From positions 806,001-870,000 of the forward strand of contig NZ_JQLU01000005.1 of NCBI RefSeq assembly GCF_000744375.1: a DNA stretch of 64,000 nucleotides, written 5' to 3'. The stretch's first letter is position 1. Every line of letters begins with the position of its first letter. A program made the translations under genes and the position numbers. This DNA is from Carnobacterium gallinarum DSM 4847 (lineage in GTDB: Bacteria; Bacillota; Bacilli; Lactobacillales; Carnobacteriaceae). Under the pieces are notes generated by a model. That model was not told where the DNA came from. It did no database searches and saw only the letters and a list, made by a program, of their open reading frames with translations. Below, one piece after another: positions 53,987 through 62,346 of this stretch.

Positions 53987-54508
53987 ACATAAGCCCTTCC
54001 TTTTCTATACCTAGTAATATACCTGTTATTTTATTAATAAATAAATTAGATTTATATTTTTATTTTCACATCTGAAATAATTAAGACAACGTTATATTTT
54101 AACATAATAACTTATCGTTTTATTAAAAAAACTAATTTTTTCATATGTTTATAATAAAAAACAACCTTTCTACGATTATACTTCAAAAAAACCAAATAAT
54201 ATCAAGGCTTACAAAAATGTTAGATTAAAAAAATTGATTTCAAAAAATAAATCCCGCTAAAAAACTGCTAATTTGAAAGTGGATTCATTTCATTTTAAAA
54301 TTTAGAAATATCTATACAATTTCGTTATTTTAACTCAATAAACAGGCAACTTCAAAAGAATATTTAATCTATTTCCTTGATTAAATATGAGTTAACATTG
54401 TCATTATTGATAATTTATTTAGTCAAAAACAATTAGAAAAAACTATTTAAATTCATTATTATTTACTTAATATTTTTATTAAAAGACAAGTATTCTATAA
54501 CAATATAA
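53987..54508. other. Gene-free AT-rich stretch
   Basis: About 520 bases, near 80 percent A+T by eye, with frequent stops in all frames. No RNA gene, repeat or clear promoter recognised beyond the likely promoter of the Nudix gene at its left end. Confidence 0.55.
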
Positions 54509-54545
54509 TCAAAAAAAACTGACGAAGAAAAATTCTCGTCAGTTT
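54509..54545 (-). terminator. Terminator of the fumarate-reductase-like gene
   Basis: Arms AAACTGACGA (54516-54525) and TCGTCAGTTT (54536-54545), then on the minus strand an eight-T tract. Confidence 0.85.
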
Positions 54546-54554
54546 CTAACCTTC

Positions 54555-56093
54555 TTATTTAGCTGATTCAACAAACTCAGCAGATTTTTCTCCAGCTTGA
54601 CGACCAAAGATAATGATCTCTGCAACAGAGTTTCCACCAATACGATTTCCACCGTGTAATCCTCCAACTACTTCACCGGCTGCAAATAGCCCAGTAATTG
54701 GTTGACCTTCTTTATTCAGCACTTCTGTATTTGTGTTAATTTTTACGCCACCCATTGTATAATGGATTCCCGGTGCAATTTTGATTGCATAATATGGACC
54801 TTTTGAAAGATCGTTATCCATACCTGTTTTTCTACCAAAATCAGCATCTGATTTCGCCGCAACATTTTCATTCCATTTTGATACAGTAGCTTCTAATGCA
54901 TCACTTGGAACTGAAAGTTCTTTAGCTAAGTCAGCAATTGTTTTACCTTCTACAACAAAACCTTGTTTTTCATACTGAGCAATTGCAGTAGCTCTTTCTT
55001 TAACACCAGCATCAAAGATTAGATAGGCAAATTTATCTGGTGTTTCATTTACGGCTTTAGAAACGACATCACGTGTATCTAATTCATTTACAAAACGTTC
55101 ACCTGTTGAAGATACTAAGATAGCTCCTTCACCACGAACCACTTCACCGATTAAATAAGATTTCTCTTGTTGAACAGTTGGGTGAATTTGAATTTCGTTC
55201 ATATCCACTGTAGTTCCACCAGCTTTTTCAATCATTTTAATTCCATCGCCTTGGCTACCTTCTTGGTTTGTTGTTACATAACCTTTAAGATCAGGATTAA
55301 TTTCACTAATCATTTCTAAGTTTGCACCAAATCCACCTGTTGTTACAACAACGGCATTTGAACTAACGGTTTTTTCATCTTTCCCATCAAACACAACTTT
55401 GACACCCGTTGTTTTTCCATCTTTTTCAATAACTTCTTTAACATCTGCATTTACAAATAATGGAATTTTTTCTTCTTGTACATTACGAACTAAACCAGCA
55501 ACTAAATATTGTCCAACAGCTGAACCATCTTCTGGTCTATGTGTACGTTTTTCACTCATACCACCTGTAATTGTGATATTGTTTAAACGAATTCCTTTAG
55601 TATCTAACCAATCAATTGCGCTAGCTGAATGATCTACGAAGAAACGCAACATTTCTTTATCATTAGTACCATGTCCACCTTTTAAGGTTTCTTCATAAAA
55701 TAAATCATTACTATCTTTGATTCCTTGTTCAGTTTGGAATTTTGTTTCTGAAGCATTCATTCCTGATGAAGCTTTCATTGTATTTCCACCTGCAATTGGC
55801 ATTTTTTCAAAAATGACAGGGTTCATACCTTTTTCTTTTGCTTCAAGAGCGGCTGACATTCCTGCTCCACCTGCTCCAACGATAACGATATCGTATTTAT
55901 CTTTAAGTTGATCTAACGCTGTATAACTAGTAGCTTCTGATGCACCAGAAAGTGTTTCAGAAGATTCTTTTTCTCCTTTTGATGATGAAGCTTTGCTTGA
56001 TTCTTTATCTTTCCCACTTCCGCCACCACAACCAGCAACAACAAGTAGTACTGCACACACCATGACAAACATAGCAAAAAATCTTTTTTTCAT
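54555..56093 (-). CDS. Flavoprotein lipoprotein, fumarate/urocanate-reductase-like
   Basis: A 512-residue extracellular FAD enzyme. Signal peptide with lipobox VVAGC (Cys 22), a Gly/Ser/Lys linker, then the FAD domain with IVIVGAGGAGMSAALEAKEK and the C-terminal LFAAGEVVGGLHGGNRIGGN. The flavocytochrome c fumarate-reductase substrate region (GGMSEKRTHRPEDG, IHPTVQ, GERFVNELDTRDVV, GIHYTMGGV) is present. Between anchor and FAD domain stands LSGASEATSYTA, which resembles the SGA[ST]-x-[ST] covalent FMN-attachment motif. Listeria FrdA is a comparable extracellular reductase fed by extracellular electron transfer. AACTTGGAGG precedes ATG 56093. Single gene; the electron donor genes are not in the window. 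Confidence 0.85.
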   Translation of the reverse strand: MKKRFFAMFVMVCAVLLVVAGCGGGSGKDKESSKASSSKGEKESSETLSGASEATSYTALDQLKDKYDIVIVGAGGAGMSAALEAKEKGMNPVIFEKMPIAGGNTMKASSGMNASETKFQTEQGIKDSNDLFYEETLKGGHGTNDKEMLRFFVDHSASAIDWLDTKGIRLNNITITGGMSEKRTHRPEDGSAVGQYLVAGLVRNVQEEKIPLFVNADVKEVIEKDGKTTGVKVVFDGKDEKTVSSNAVVVTTGGFGANLEMISEINPDLKGYVTTNQEGSQGDGIKMIEKAGGTTVDMNEIQIHPTVQQEKSYLIGEVVRGEGAILVSSTGERFVNELDTRDVVSKAVNETPDKFAYLIFDAGVKERATAIAQYEKQGFVVEGKTIADLAKELSVPSDALEATVSKWNENVAAKSDADFGRKTGMDNDLSKGPYYAIKIAPGIHYTMGGVKINTNTEVLNKEGQPITGLFAAGEVVGGLHGGNRIGGNSVAEIIIFGRQAGEKSAEFVESAK

Positions 56094-56344
56094 GATCTAA
56101 AACCTCCAAGTTTTTTTGTTCGTTATTCAAAAATAAAAAGCTTTTTACATTTGTGAATTAATGAACAATTATTACTGGTTTATCATACCAGATTCCATTA
56201 ACTGTCGCAATGCTAAATCACTGATTTCTGCTAGATAATTCGCTTATTTCAAAAAAATTATTCTGATTTAACCAAACATTCATACTCTTCTAATTTTTGT
56301 GAAATAAACCAACTGCTTAACTCCAAAAAGCAGATTACAAAAGA
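56094..56344. other. Non-coding region upstream of the fumarate-reductase-like gene
   Basis: About 250 AT-rich bases holding the ribosome site (TTGGAGG) and presumably the promoter of the flavoprotein gene. Two TTTGTGAA-like half sites (near 56151 and 56300) are seen, but no full Fnr/Crp-type palindrome. Confidence 0.4.
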
Positions 56345-56381
56345 ATAAGCCTATTTTGTTTGTTAACAAAACGGCTTATTT
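56345..56381 (-). terminator. Terminator after the PTS gene
   Basis: Stem of AATAAGCC (56345-56352)/GGCTTATT (56374-56381) and TTTTGTT (56355-56361)/AACAAAA (56366-56372) with a small internal bulge; about 85 bases past the PTS stop on the minus strand. Confidence 0.6.
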
Positions 56382-56467
56382 TTAAAACCAATTCTTATAC
56401 ATACAATAAAAAAATACTTTTGATTTAAATTTTTAAGAACCACACTCACTATTTTTTGGTATCGCTA

Positions 56468-57826
56468 TCAATTATTCTCTTCTACCGACTTTCCAACTAA
56501 AACATAACCCAGAGTAAACGAAGTTACTAACGCTAGAGTAATTCCTAGAAGGGCATAAATAAAGTAAGGTCCAATATAAGCTGGCAAACTAAAAATACTT
56601 GATAAAATATAACCATACAATCGAACTCCGAAGAAACTAATAAATGCTGATGCTACTGAACTCCCGATTGTTGCGGCAATAAAGGCCTTTTTATATTTTG
56701 TTAAAACCCCGAACAAGGCTGGTTCTGTAATTCCTAATAAACCAGAAACTACCGCTGAAATAATAATCGAACGTTCTTTTTTATCATTTGTCTTAAAATA
56801 CATCGCTAACGTTGCTCCAGTAATTGACATATTTGCCATAAACATCATTGGCATCAACATATCGTAACCTTGATTAGCAAAATTTTGTAACGCAATCGGC
56901 GTCATCGCATGATGCATCCCAGTTAAAATGGCAATTGGTCGAATGGCTCCAACAACAACACCTGCTAAAACTGGTGAAATATCAAATAACAACTGAATTA
57001 CCCAAGCTAAGCCATTTCCTAGATGAATTCCAATTGGTCCGACTACCGTCAAAGCTAAAAAACCTGAAATAAATAAAGTTAAGGTTGGAGTAAAAACCGT
57101 TCTAAGTACTTCTGGCATATACCGATCAACCAATCGAAAAACGTACCCCATCAACCACACGGAGAAAATAATCGGAATAACTGTTCCAGAATAATTAAAA
57201 ACAGGAATTGGAATCAGCTCTAAGAAGTGAAATGCGGATACTTCTCCTAATTTTGCAGCATCTACTAAAGTCGGATACATAATAATTGACGCAATCGCAA
57301 TAGCTAAATATTGATTTGTTTTAAATATTTTTGCTGCTGAAGCGGCTAAGAAAAATGGCAAGAAGACAAAAACTCCGCTGGCAATCATATCAATAATTCG
57401 CACCGTATCACTGGTGGCTGAGATAACGTTTAAAGCTGTTAATCCGGCAATCAATCCTTTAATCATCCCTGCTCCTGCAATAGCCGGAACAATCGGACCA
57501 AATACTCCTGATACCGTATCCATAAACATAGAAACAAAGCTTTTCTTCTTTTTATCAACCGGTTCTGCTTCAGTAATTGATAGTTCCAATTGATTCGCTA
57601 GCAGATTATAATACTCCACAACATTCGTTCCAATAATCACTTGAAATTGATCTTGATTAAATTGAACCCCCATTACACCCTCTAAGGATTTAAGTTCTTC
57701 TTCTGAAACTTGTGTTTCATCTTTTAAATCAAATCTAAGTCTGGTCATACAATGCCATACGTTATTAATATTCTCACGTCCACCAACATATAAAATGATT
57801 TTTTGGACAACTTCATTTTTTTCCAT
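56468..57826 (-). CDS. PTS EIIBC component, beta-glucoside/sucrose family
   Basis: A 452-residue sugar permease of the phosphotransferase system. EIIB (1-85) carries the phosphorylatable Cys in NNVWHCMTRLRFDL. EIIC (about 100-450) has ten helices with GVFGPIVPAIAGAGMIKGLI, HHAMTPIALQNFANQGYD and GLLGITEPALFGVLTKYK. No EIIA domain follows, so it must borrow one from elsewhere. The sugar is not evident from sequence. It is divergent from an enolase-superfamily dehydratase gene, with a GntR gene beyond, which suggests uptake of a sugar whose oxidation product is dehydrated. ATG 57826 follows AGGAGC. Confidence 0.9.
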   Translation of the reverse strand: MEKNEVVQKIILYVGGRENINNVWHCMTRLRFDLKDETQVSEEELKSLEGVMGVQFNQDQFQVIIGTNVVEYYNLLANQLELSITEAEPVDKKKKSFVSMFMDTVSGVFGPIVPAIAGAGMIKGLIAGLTALNVISATSDTVRIIDMIASGVFVFLPFFLAASAAKIFKTNQYLAIAIASIIMYPTLVDAAKLGEVSAFHFLELIPIPVFNYSGTVIPIIFSVWLMGYVFRLVDRYMPEVLRTVFTPTLTLFISGFLALTVVGPIGIHLGNGLAWVIQLLFDISPVLAGVVVGAIRPIAILTGMHHAMTPIALQNFANQGYDMLMPMMFMANMSITGATLAMYFKTNDKKERSIIISAVVSGLLGITEPALFGVLTKYKKAFIAATIGSSVASAFISFFGVRLYGYILSSIFSLPAYIGPYFIYALLGITLALVTSFTLGYVLVGKSVEENN

Positions 57827-58096
57827 CTCATTGCTCCTATTCGTAGTTAGTTGTTACGAATCCACGTGTTTCCGTTTACAAAACTCATAATAGCATAGAA
57901 CATTCAAAATAAAAAACAAACCAAAACGAATGAAACCATCTAAAAAACCTTTATTTATCCTGATTTTTTTAGAATTTACTAAAAAATTGGACTGGTTTTT
58001 ATAAAGATAATGCAAACTTTTCAAACCAAATTGACTATCCAACGATATTCATGTTTCAATGAGAGGGAAACTAACTTAGAAAAGAGGATTTATTTT

Positions 58097-59296
58097 ATGA
58101 CTCCAACGATCATTACAAATATTACCTGCTTTACATTAAAACCTGACCGACATAACTTAGTCATTGTAAAAGTAGAAACTGATAAACAAGTAACAGGATA
58201 CGGTTGCGCTACTTTTCAGCAACGACCTAAAGCCGTGGAAACCATTGTTGCAGATTACCTAAAGCCGCTTTTAATTGGCAAAGACGCGAATAATATCGAA
58301 GACTTATGGCATTTGATGATGGTAAATGCATACTGGCGTAACGGTCCAGTTATTAATAATGGAGTTTCTGGGGTCGATATGGCACTCTGGGACATTAAAG
58401 GAAAACTAGCAAATATGCCACTTTATCAATTATTTGGCGGCAAATCACGGGATGCTATTCCAGCCTATACTCATGCTGTAGCGGATTCCTTAGAGGATCT
58501 ATATGTCGAAGTAGACCATATTCTAGCTCAAGGATACAAACATATTCGTTGTCAGTTAGGCTTTTATGGCGGTAATCCGACGAACCTTCATAGTACAAAA
58601 AATCCAACTCCCGGTTCTTATTTCGATCAAGATGACTATGCAGCTACAACATTAAATATGTTTAAGTCCTTACGTGAAAAATATAACCATGAATTCCATA
58701 TTTTACATGATATTCATGAGCGACTTTATCCAAATCAAGCCGTTCAGTTTGCTAAAAATGTAGAGAAATACCAACCATACTATATTGAAGATCTACTTCC
58801 CCCAGATCAGAATGAATGGTTAAGCCAAATTCGTTCCCAAACATCGACAGCCATTGCAACGGGGGAATTATTTAATAATCCAATGGAATGGAAAAATCTA
58901 ATTATCAATCGTCAAATCGACTTTTTACGCTGTCATGTTTCACAAATTGGTGGCATCACACCGGCATTAAAACTCGGTGCTCTTTGTGAAGCCTTTGGTG
59001 TTCAAGTCGCATGGCATACCCCTTCCGATATTTCACCAATTGGAATGGCAGTGAATACGCATTTAAATATTCATTTGCATAGTGCGGCAATTCAAGAAAA
59101 TATCGATGTTAAAGACAATACAAAATCTGTTTTCTCACCTGTTATTCAGCCAGAAAATGGTTATTTCTACCCACTTGAAGAAGCTGGAATTGGCGTGACT
59201 TTTGACGAAGAAAAAGCGTTGCAATTCCCAATCGAGTATCGTCCACATGAATGGACTCAAAGCCGCATTCCTGATGGAACAATTATTACACCCTAA
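58097..59296 (+). CDS. Enolase-superfamily sugar-acid dehydratase (RspA/mannonate-dehydratase-like)
   Basis: A 399-residue mandelate-racemase-subgroup enzyme. It begins [20 protein letters not shown]. The N-terminal cap [46 protein letters not shown] (Arg/Gln where Lys is common), the metal ligands in [23 protein letters not shown] and ATGELFNN, and the His of [12 protein letters not shown] match RspA/D-mannonate dehydratases. Products would be 2-keto-3-deoxy sugar acids. Start ATG 58097 has GAGGATT at a usable distance; the open frame continues upstream to 58010, but without a ribosome site. Divergent from the PTS gene, convergent with GntR. Confidence 0.86.
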   Translation: MTPTIITNITCFTLKPDRHNLVIVKVETDKQVTGYGCATFQQRPKAVETIVADYLKPLLIGKDANNIEDLWHLMMVNAYWRNGPVINNGVSGVDMALWDIKGKLANMPLYQLFGGKSRDAIPAYTHAVADSLEDLYVEVDHILAQGYKHIRCQLGFYGGNPTNLHSTKNPTPGSYFDQDDYAATTLNMFKSLREKYNHEFHILHDIHERLYPNQAVQFAKNVEKYQPYYIEDLLPPDQNEWLSQIRSQTSTAIATGELFNNPMEWKNLIINRQIDFLRCHVSQIGGITPALKLGALCEAFGVQVAWHTPSDISPIGMAVNTHLNIHLHSAAIQENIDVKDNTKSVFSPVIQPENGYFYPLEEAGIGVTFDEEKALQFPIEYRPHEWTQSRIPDGTIITP

Positions 59297-59305
59297 AACC
59301 AGATA

Positions 59306-59354
59306 AAAACAGTCGACAAAACACCCTTAGTAGGATGTTTATCGACTGTTTTTT
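59306..59354. terminator. Terminator between dehydratase and GntR genes
   Basis: Imperfect stem: AAAACAGTCGACAAAACACCC (left arm 59306-59326, 21 bases with two mismatches) pairs with 59333-59354, ending in TTTTTT. It overlaps the 3' end of the GntR gene, so the two convergent transcripts share it. Confidence 0.7.
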
Positions 59355-60064
59355 GATAGCATTTGTCTTGAGCGATGTTGTTCTTCATTAAACGGAGTAA
59401 TATAGGTACATTTGTAATCAAGAGCAATGATTTCACTCATTTCAAAAATAGAGCCATTACTTAAGATACCACGATTGATAATCTTCATAGCTGCCGTTCC
59501 TTTTTTTTGCATTAATAATTCAGCTAACTTTTTATCAATCGATAGTGGCTCATACGTAGTTAAATAATGAGAAATCTTGTATTTCTGCGCCTTAACATAA
59601 GATTGAATCGACTGCTCCACATCCTCCAAAGTTAGATGAGCAAAGAGTTTTTTCGGCATCCGTGACGTTTCTACTTGGACAATCTGATAGTTCACTATCC
59701 GAATTCGCTGAAACACCCAAACTTCATCCGTTCCAACTAATCCAAAAACTTGTTGATCCTCTTGCGTAGCCAATTCCTTCTCTAAATAAATGACTTTTGA
59801 TTTGATATTCTCGTATGGGTTCTCCGTCAATGAATTATAGATAAGCGGATTATTGCGAATATTCTTCTTAATAAAAATTCCAGAGCCTTGCACAACTTTA
59901 ATAATCCCAATATTCTTCAATCGCTTCAATGCTTCATGCACTGTATGACGTGAAACATTATACTGGGTTGCTAGACTACGTTCAGTAGGCAATTTTAAAT
60001 CTTCAAAAGTAAATTGATAAATCTTACTCAGCAAATCATGGACAATAAAATCCTTTTTCTTCAT
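59339..60064 (-). CDS. GntR/HutC-family regulator
   Basis: A 241-residue repressor. The winged-helix domain (1-70) reads LPTERSLATQYNVSRHTVHE then ALKRLKNIGIIKVVQGSGIF, the standard GntR pattern. The C-terminal UTRA ligand domain (about 85-235) has EVWVFQRIRIVNYQIVQVET and SNGSIFEMSEIIALDYKCTY. It probably responds to a phosphosugar or sugar acid and controls the nearby PTS and dehydratase genes, though I found no clear GTnTAnAC operator in 57827-58096. GGGAGG lies before ATG 60064. Its 3' end is convergent with the dehydratase gene. Confidence 0.9.
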   Translation of the reverse strand: MKKKDFIVHDLLSKIYQFTFEDLKLPTERSLATQYNVSRHTVHEALKRLKNIGIIKVVQGSGIFIKKNIRNNPLIYNSLTENPYENIKSKVIYLEKELATQEDQQVFGLVGTDEVWVFQRIRIVNYQIVQVETSRMPKKLFAHLTLEDVEQSIQSYVKAQKYKISHYLTTYEPLSIDKKLAELLMQKKGTAAMKIINRGILSNGSIFEMSEIIALDYKCTYITPFNEEQHRSRQMLSKNSR

Positions 60065-60099
60065 TGACTCCCTCCTAACAACATCGCTAAGGCTTCAAA

Positions 60100-60618
60100 T
60101 TAATCTCTATATTTATACGTTAATCCTTTTAAAAAATTACGGGCATAACGATCGCCACATTCTTTATAATTTCGATGTCCTTCTTTACGTAAAACAGCAC
60201 TCAATTCACTATTTGATAGAATCACTCCTGTTGAATCCAAAATGTCCAGTATATCATCACTAGTTAACGAAAGAGCAATTTTCAACTTTTTAAGCATCAC
60301 ATTATTAACATTGCGATCATTTTTAATCATTGCTTGCGGCTTTTCATTGTTTTCTGCACTCTCAGGTCTAGGACCTCTTTTAAGTGTAATTAGCCCATTT
60401 AAGAAGGCCTCAAAGGTTTGATTATCACACTTCTTCAGGTAATCATTTTCAGCAAATTCATCTTCATTATTTTCATTACTACCCTTTACCTTCGTCAGCA
60501 TTTGGCTAACCTCATCTTTACTCAAGTCCACATCACTTAGTGCAAATATTTCCACCATTTCTTCATCTTTAAGATTTAAAGCATAACGCAATCTCGTTAA
60601 TCGATCATTATTATTCAT
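60100..60618 (-). CDS. DUF1456 (YehS-like) protein
   Basis: A 172-residue protein with two tandem DUF1456 repeats. Repeat 1 is RLTRLRYALNLKDEEMVEIF...FEAFLNGLITLKRGPRPE; repeat 2 is MLKKLKIALSLTSDDILDIL...CGDRYARNFLKGLTYKYRD. A charged linker (KVKGSNENNEDEFAEND) lies within the first. Function unknown; cytosolic. AATTAGGAGG-like sequence TTGGAGG precedes ATG 60618. It begins 36 bases upstream of the GntR start on the same strand, so the two may be co-transcribed. Confidence 0.88.
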   Translation of the reverse strand: MNNNDRLTRLRYALNLKDEEMVEIFALSDVDLSKDEVSQMLTKVKGSNENNEDEFAENDYLKKCDNQTFEAFLNGLITLKRGPRPESAENNEKPQAMIKNDRNVNNVMLKKLKIALSLTSDDILDILDSTGVILSNSELSAVLRKEGHRNYKECGDRYARNFLKGLTYKYRD

Positions 60619-60840
60619 CTAATTCCTCCAAGTGTCAACTGTTTTAAACGCAAATTATTTAGTTAAAATTTGCGTGGGATGTGTTTAGTATACCATATTC
60701 TAAATTGAGTGTTCTATGATTCTATAATGTAAATCCTATTCATTAGCTGAAACTCCATCAAGTTTTATTTTTTCCTTAATCAGTGAATCTAGTCAAATAT
60801 TAATAAATATCTATTTTGAAACGGATACCACATCAAATGA
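60619..60840. other. Intergenic region right of the DUF1456 gene
   Basis: Contains the ribosome site of the DUF1456 gene and a stretch that stays open in the frame of the following pseudogene (about 60747-60840, ending NIYFETDTTSN). No start codon or ribosome site is visible, so I leave it unassigned. Confidence 0.4.
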
Positions 60841-61074
60841 ACCGAATCAAATCAGTTCATTTGATCCAGAGATTGCTACACTTCAAGAGGAACTCAATGT
60901 AAAAACAAACAAATTGACGAACTACAGAATTTACTTAATCAGCAACAACAACTGCATCTCATGGAACAAAAGAAAATGCACCTTTTGTTGGACGAAACCA
61001 ACCAAGAATTCGAGAAAAAAATGATGATGATGATCATTTTTTTGTTGCAAAGTTTTAAAAATTATCAACTTTAA
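60841..61074 (+). pseudogene. Frameshifted coiled-coil remnant, plasmid-replication-associated type
   Basis: The plus strand reads NQISSFDPEIATLQEELN, then a lost base near 60898-60906 shifts frame to KNKQIDELQNLLNQQQQLHL and MEQKKMHLLLDETNQEFEKK before ending MMMMIIFLLQSFKNYQL. The K-x-K-Q-I-x-x-L-x-x-L-L-N-Q-Q-Q-Q-L pattern is typical of the C-terminal coiled coil of accessory replication proteins (DUF536-type) on lactobacillus and enterococcus plasmids. No N-terminal DNA-binding domain remains. It is therefore a decayed fragment that may record an integrated plasmid. Confidence 0.55.
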
Positions 61075-61331
61075 AACATGGGATCAATGTCCCCTTACAG
61101 GTCATGGTTCTTGATAAAATAGGGATTATGCAAACCTTATAGACATTCCCTAGTTTTTCGTTATTTAATAAAAATATAATCTAAACTTAGAATGAAATTT
61201 TGAGCCATAAGCATTAATTCGTATAAAAAAGAACAACGAGCTTCTTTATAAAAAAATATTTCCGTGTTAAAATACTTATATATTAAGTACTTGGCCCCAT
61301 CCTCAATAACAAAAAAGAGGAGAGATAATCC
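61075..61331. other. Intergenic region before the 52-residue protein
   Basis: About 255 bases, no ORF. AGAGGAGA at 61317-61324 is the ribosome site of the next gene. TTAAAATACTTATATATT (61264-61281) may hold its -10. Confidence 0.4.
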
Positions 61332-61490
61332 ATGTTAAAATATATAATTGCTAGCGGGATTGCCCTAAGCTTTTTCTATTTACTATCCGAACTATTTCTC
61401 AATGTCTTATCAAATATGCTAAAGACTAAGAAAGAACTAGGAATTTCACTAACAACTCAAATAGTAAATAAAAAAAACAGACAAGGATAA
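61332..61490 (+). CDS. Small 52-residue membrane protein
   Basis: Begins MLKYIIASGIALSFFYLLSE and ends IVNKKNRQG: one membrane helix of about 25 residues with a basic tail, so probably N-out or membrane-embedded with the tail inside. A very good ribosome site (AGAGGAGA, 8 bases) precedes ATG 61332, and its stop codon sits in the loop of a strong terminator. Function unknown. Small proteins of this form include type I toxins and bacteriocin-related peptides, but there is no sequence match I can name. Confidence 0.6.
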   Translation: MLKYIIASGIALSFFYLLSELFLNVLSNMLKTKKELGISLTTQIVNKKNRQG

Positions 61491-61511
61491 CTACTCCTTG
61501 TCTGTTTTTTT
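61471..61511. terminator. Bidirectional terminator after the 52-residue protein gene
   Basis: Arms AAAAAAACAGACAAGGA (61471-61487) and TCCTTGTCTGTTTTTTT (61495-61511), exact, 7-base loop containing the TAA stop. It also ends the convergent GNAT operon. Confidence 0.92.
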
Positions 61512-62271
61512 AGGTTAAATTTTTTTGTGCATAATAGTAAAACCCTTGAAGAATATACCCTTGCTTCTTATACATAATTCTTGGAGTATCCTCTGAATCA
61601 GAAATTAAAAAAACTTCTTTTCCATTTTTTCTCATAGCATATTGCATTGCGAAAATTTGCATACTTGTCCCTACTTTTTGATGCTGATATTTTTCATTTA
61701 CATTAAATCCATCAAGTTCAATATAATCGTCTGTTTCATGAAGGTATAATATACCAATAATTTTATCATTAAATTTCGCAATAATTATTTCTGTCCTTTC
61801 GTCTAAAAATTGCTTTGGAATAAAATTATTTTGTTTAAAATTAGCATAATTGATTCCAAAGGGTAAAGCAATTTCATATCCATATTTTCCTGCTTCTGTT
61901 AAAGTTTTATTGTTTACAAAAGAAATAGATATATCTTCTCTTATTACTTTATTCATAGTTAAAAAAACTTCTGGCTTAACTGAGTAGACTTCTTGTACCT
62001 GTATATCGTATCCATTTTCTGAAAGGACACGATATATGTTTGGATCAATTGGAATATTGAAAGGAAATGTTAATAGACTATTTAATTGATTATTTTTTTC
62101 AAGTCGTTGAACATACTCTTTTTCTATTTTTATTAATTCTTCAGTGCTTATATTTTGATTGAAGGATAATAAATTATTAAAATATTGTAGTTTTGCATCT
62201 TTATCATAATAGATATCAAATCTATCATTTGTTTCTTTTTTTGAAAATCCATAATAAAATATATTTTTCAT
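61510..62271 (-). CDS. GNAT-family N-acetyltransferase
   Basis: A 253-residue acetyltransferase. The acetyl-CoA-binding part is C-terminal: IIIAKFNDKIIGILYLHET, then IELDGFNVNEKYQHQKVGTS (motif A, QxxGxxM form) and FLISDSEDTPRIMYKKQGYI. The N-terminal 130 residues are a separate, less conserved region. Start ATG 62271 has GGAG 6 bases upstream; the ATG at 62283 lies at that ribosome site. It is last in the AT-rich leftward operon behind the MFS gene. Substrate unknown; in such settings GNATs often modify an antibiotic or the compound exported by the neighbour. Confidence 0.8.
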   Translation of the reverse strand: MKNIFYYGFSKKETNDRFDIYYDKDAKLQYFNNLLSFNQNISTEELIKIEKEYVQRLEKNNQLNSLLTFPFNIPIDPNIYRVLSENGYDIQVQEVYSVKPEVFLTMNKVIREDISISFVNNKTLTEAGKYGYEIALPFGINYANFKQNNFIPKQFLDERTEIIIAKFNDKIIGILYLHETDDYIELDGFNVNEKYQHQKVGTSMQIFAMQYAMRKNGKEVFLISDSEDTPRIMYKKQGYILQGFYYYAQKNLT

Positions 62272-62346
62272 TTTTTTCTCCATATCTTTTTAGTTTAGAT
62301 TTTTTAGATTGCTTTTATAATTTAGTTACCATTCGAACAAATAAAC

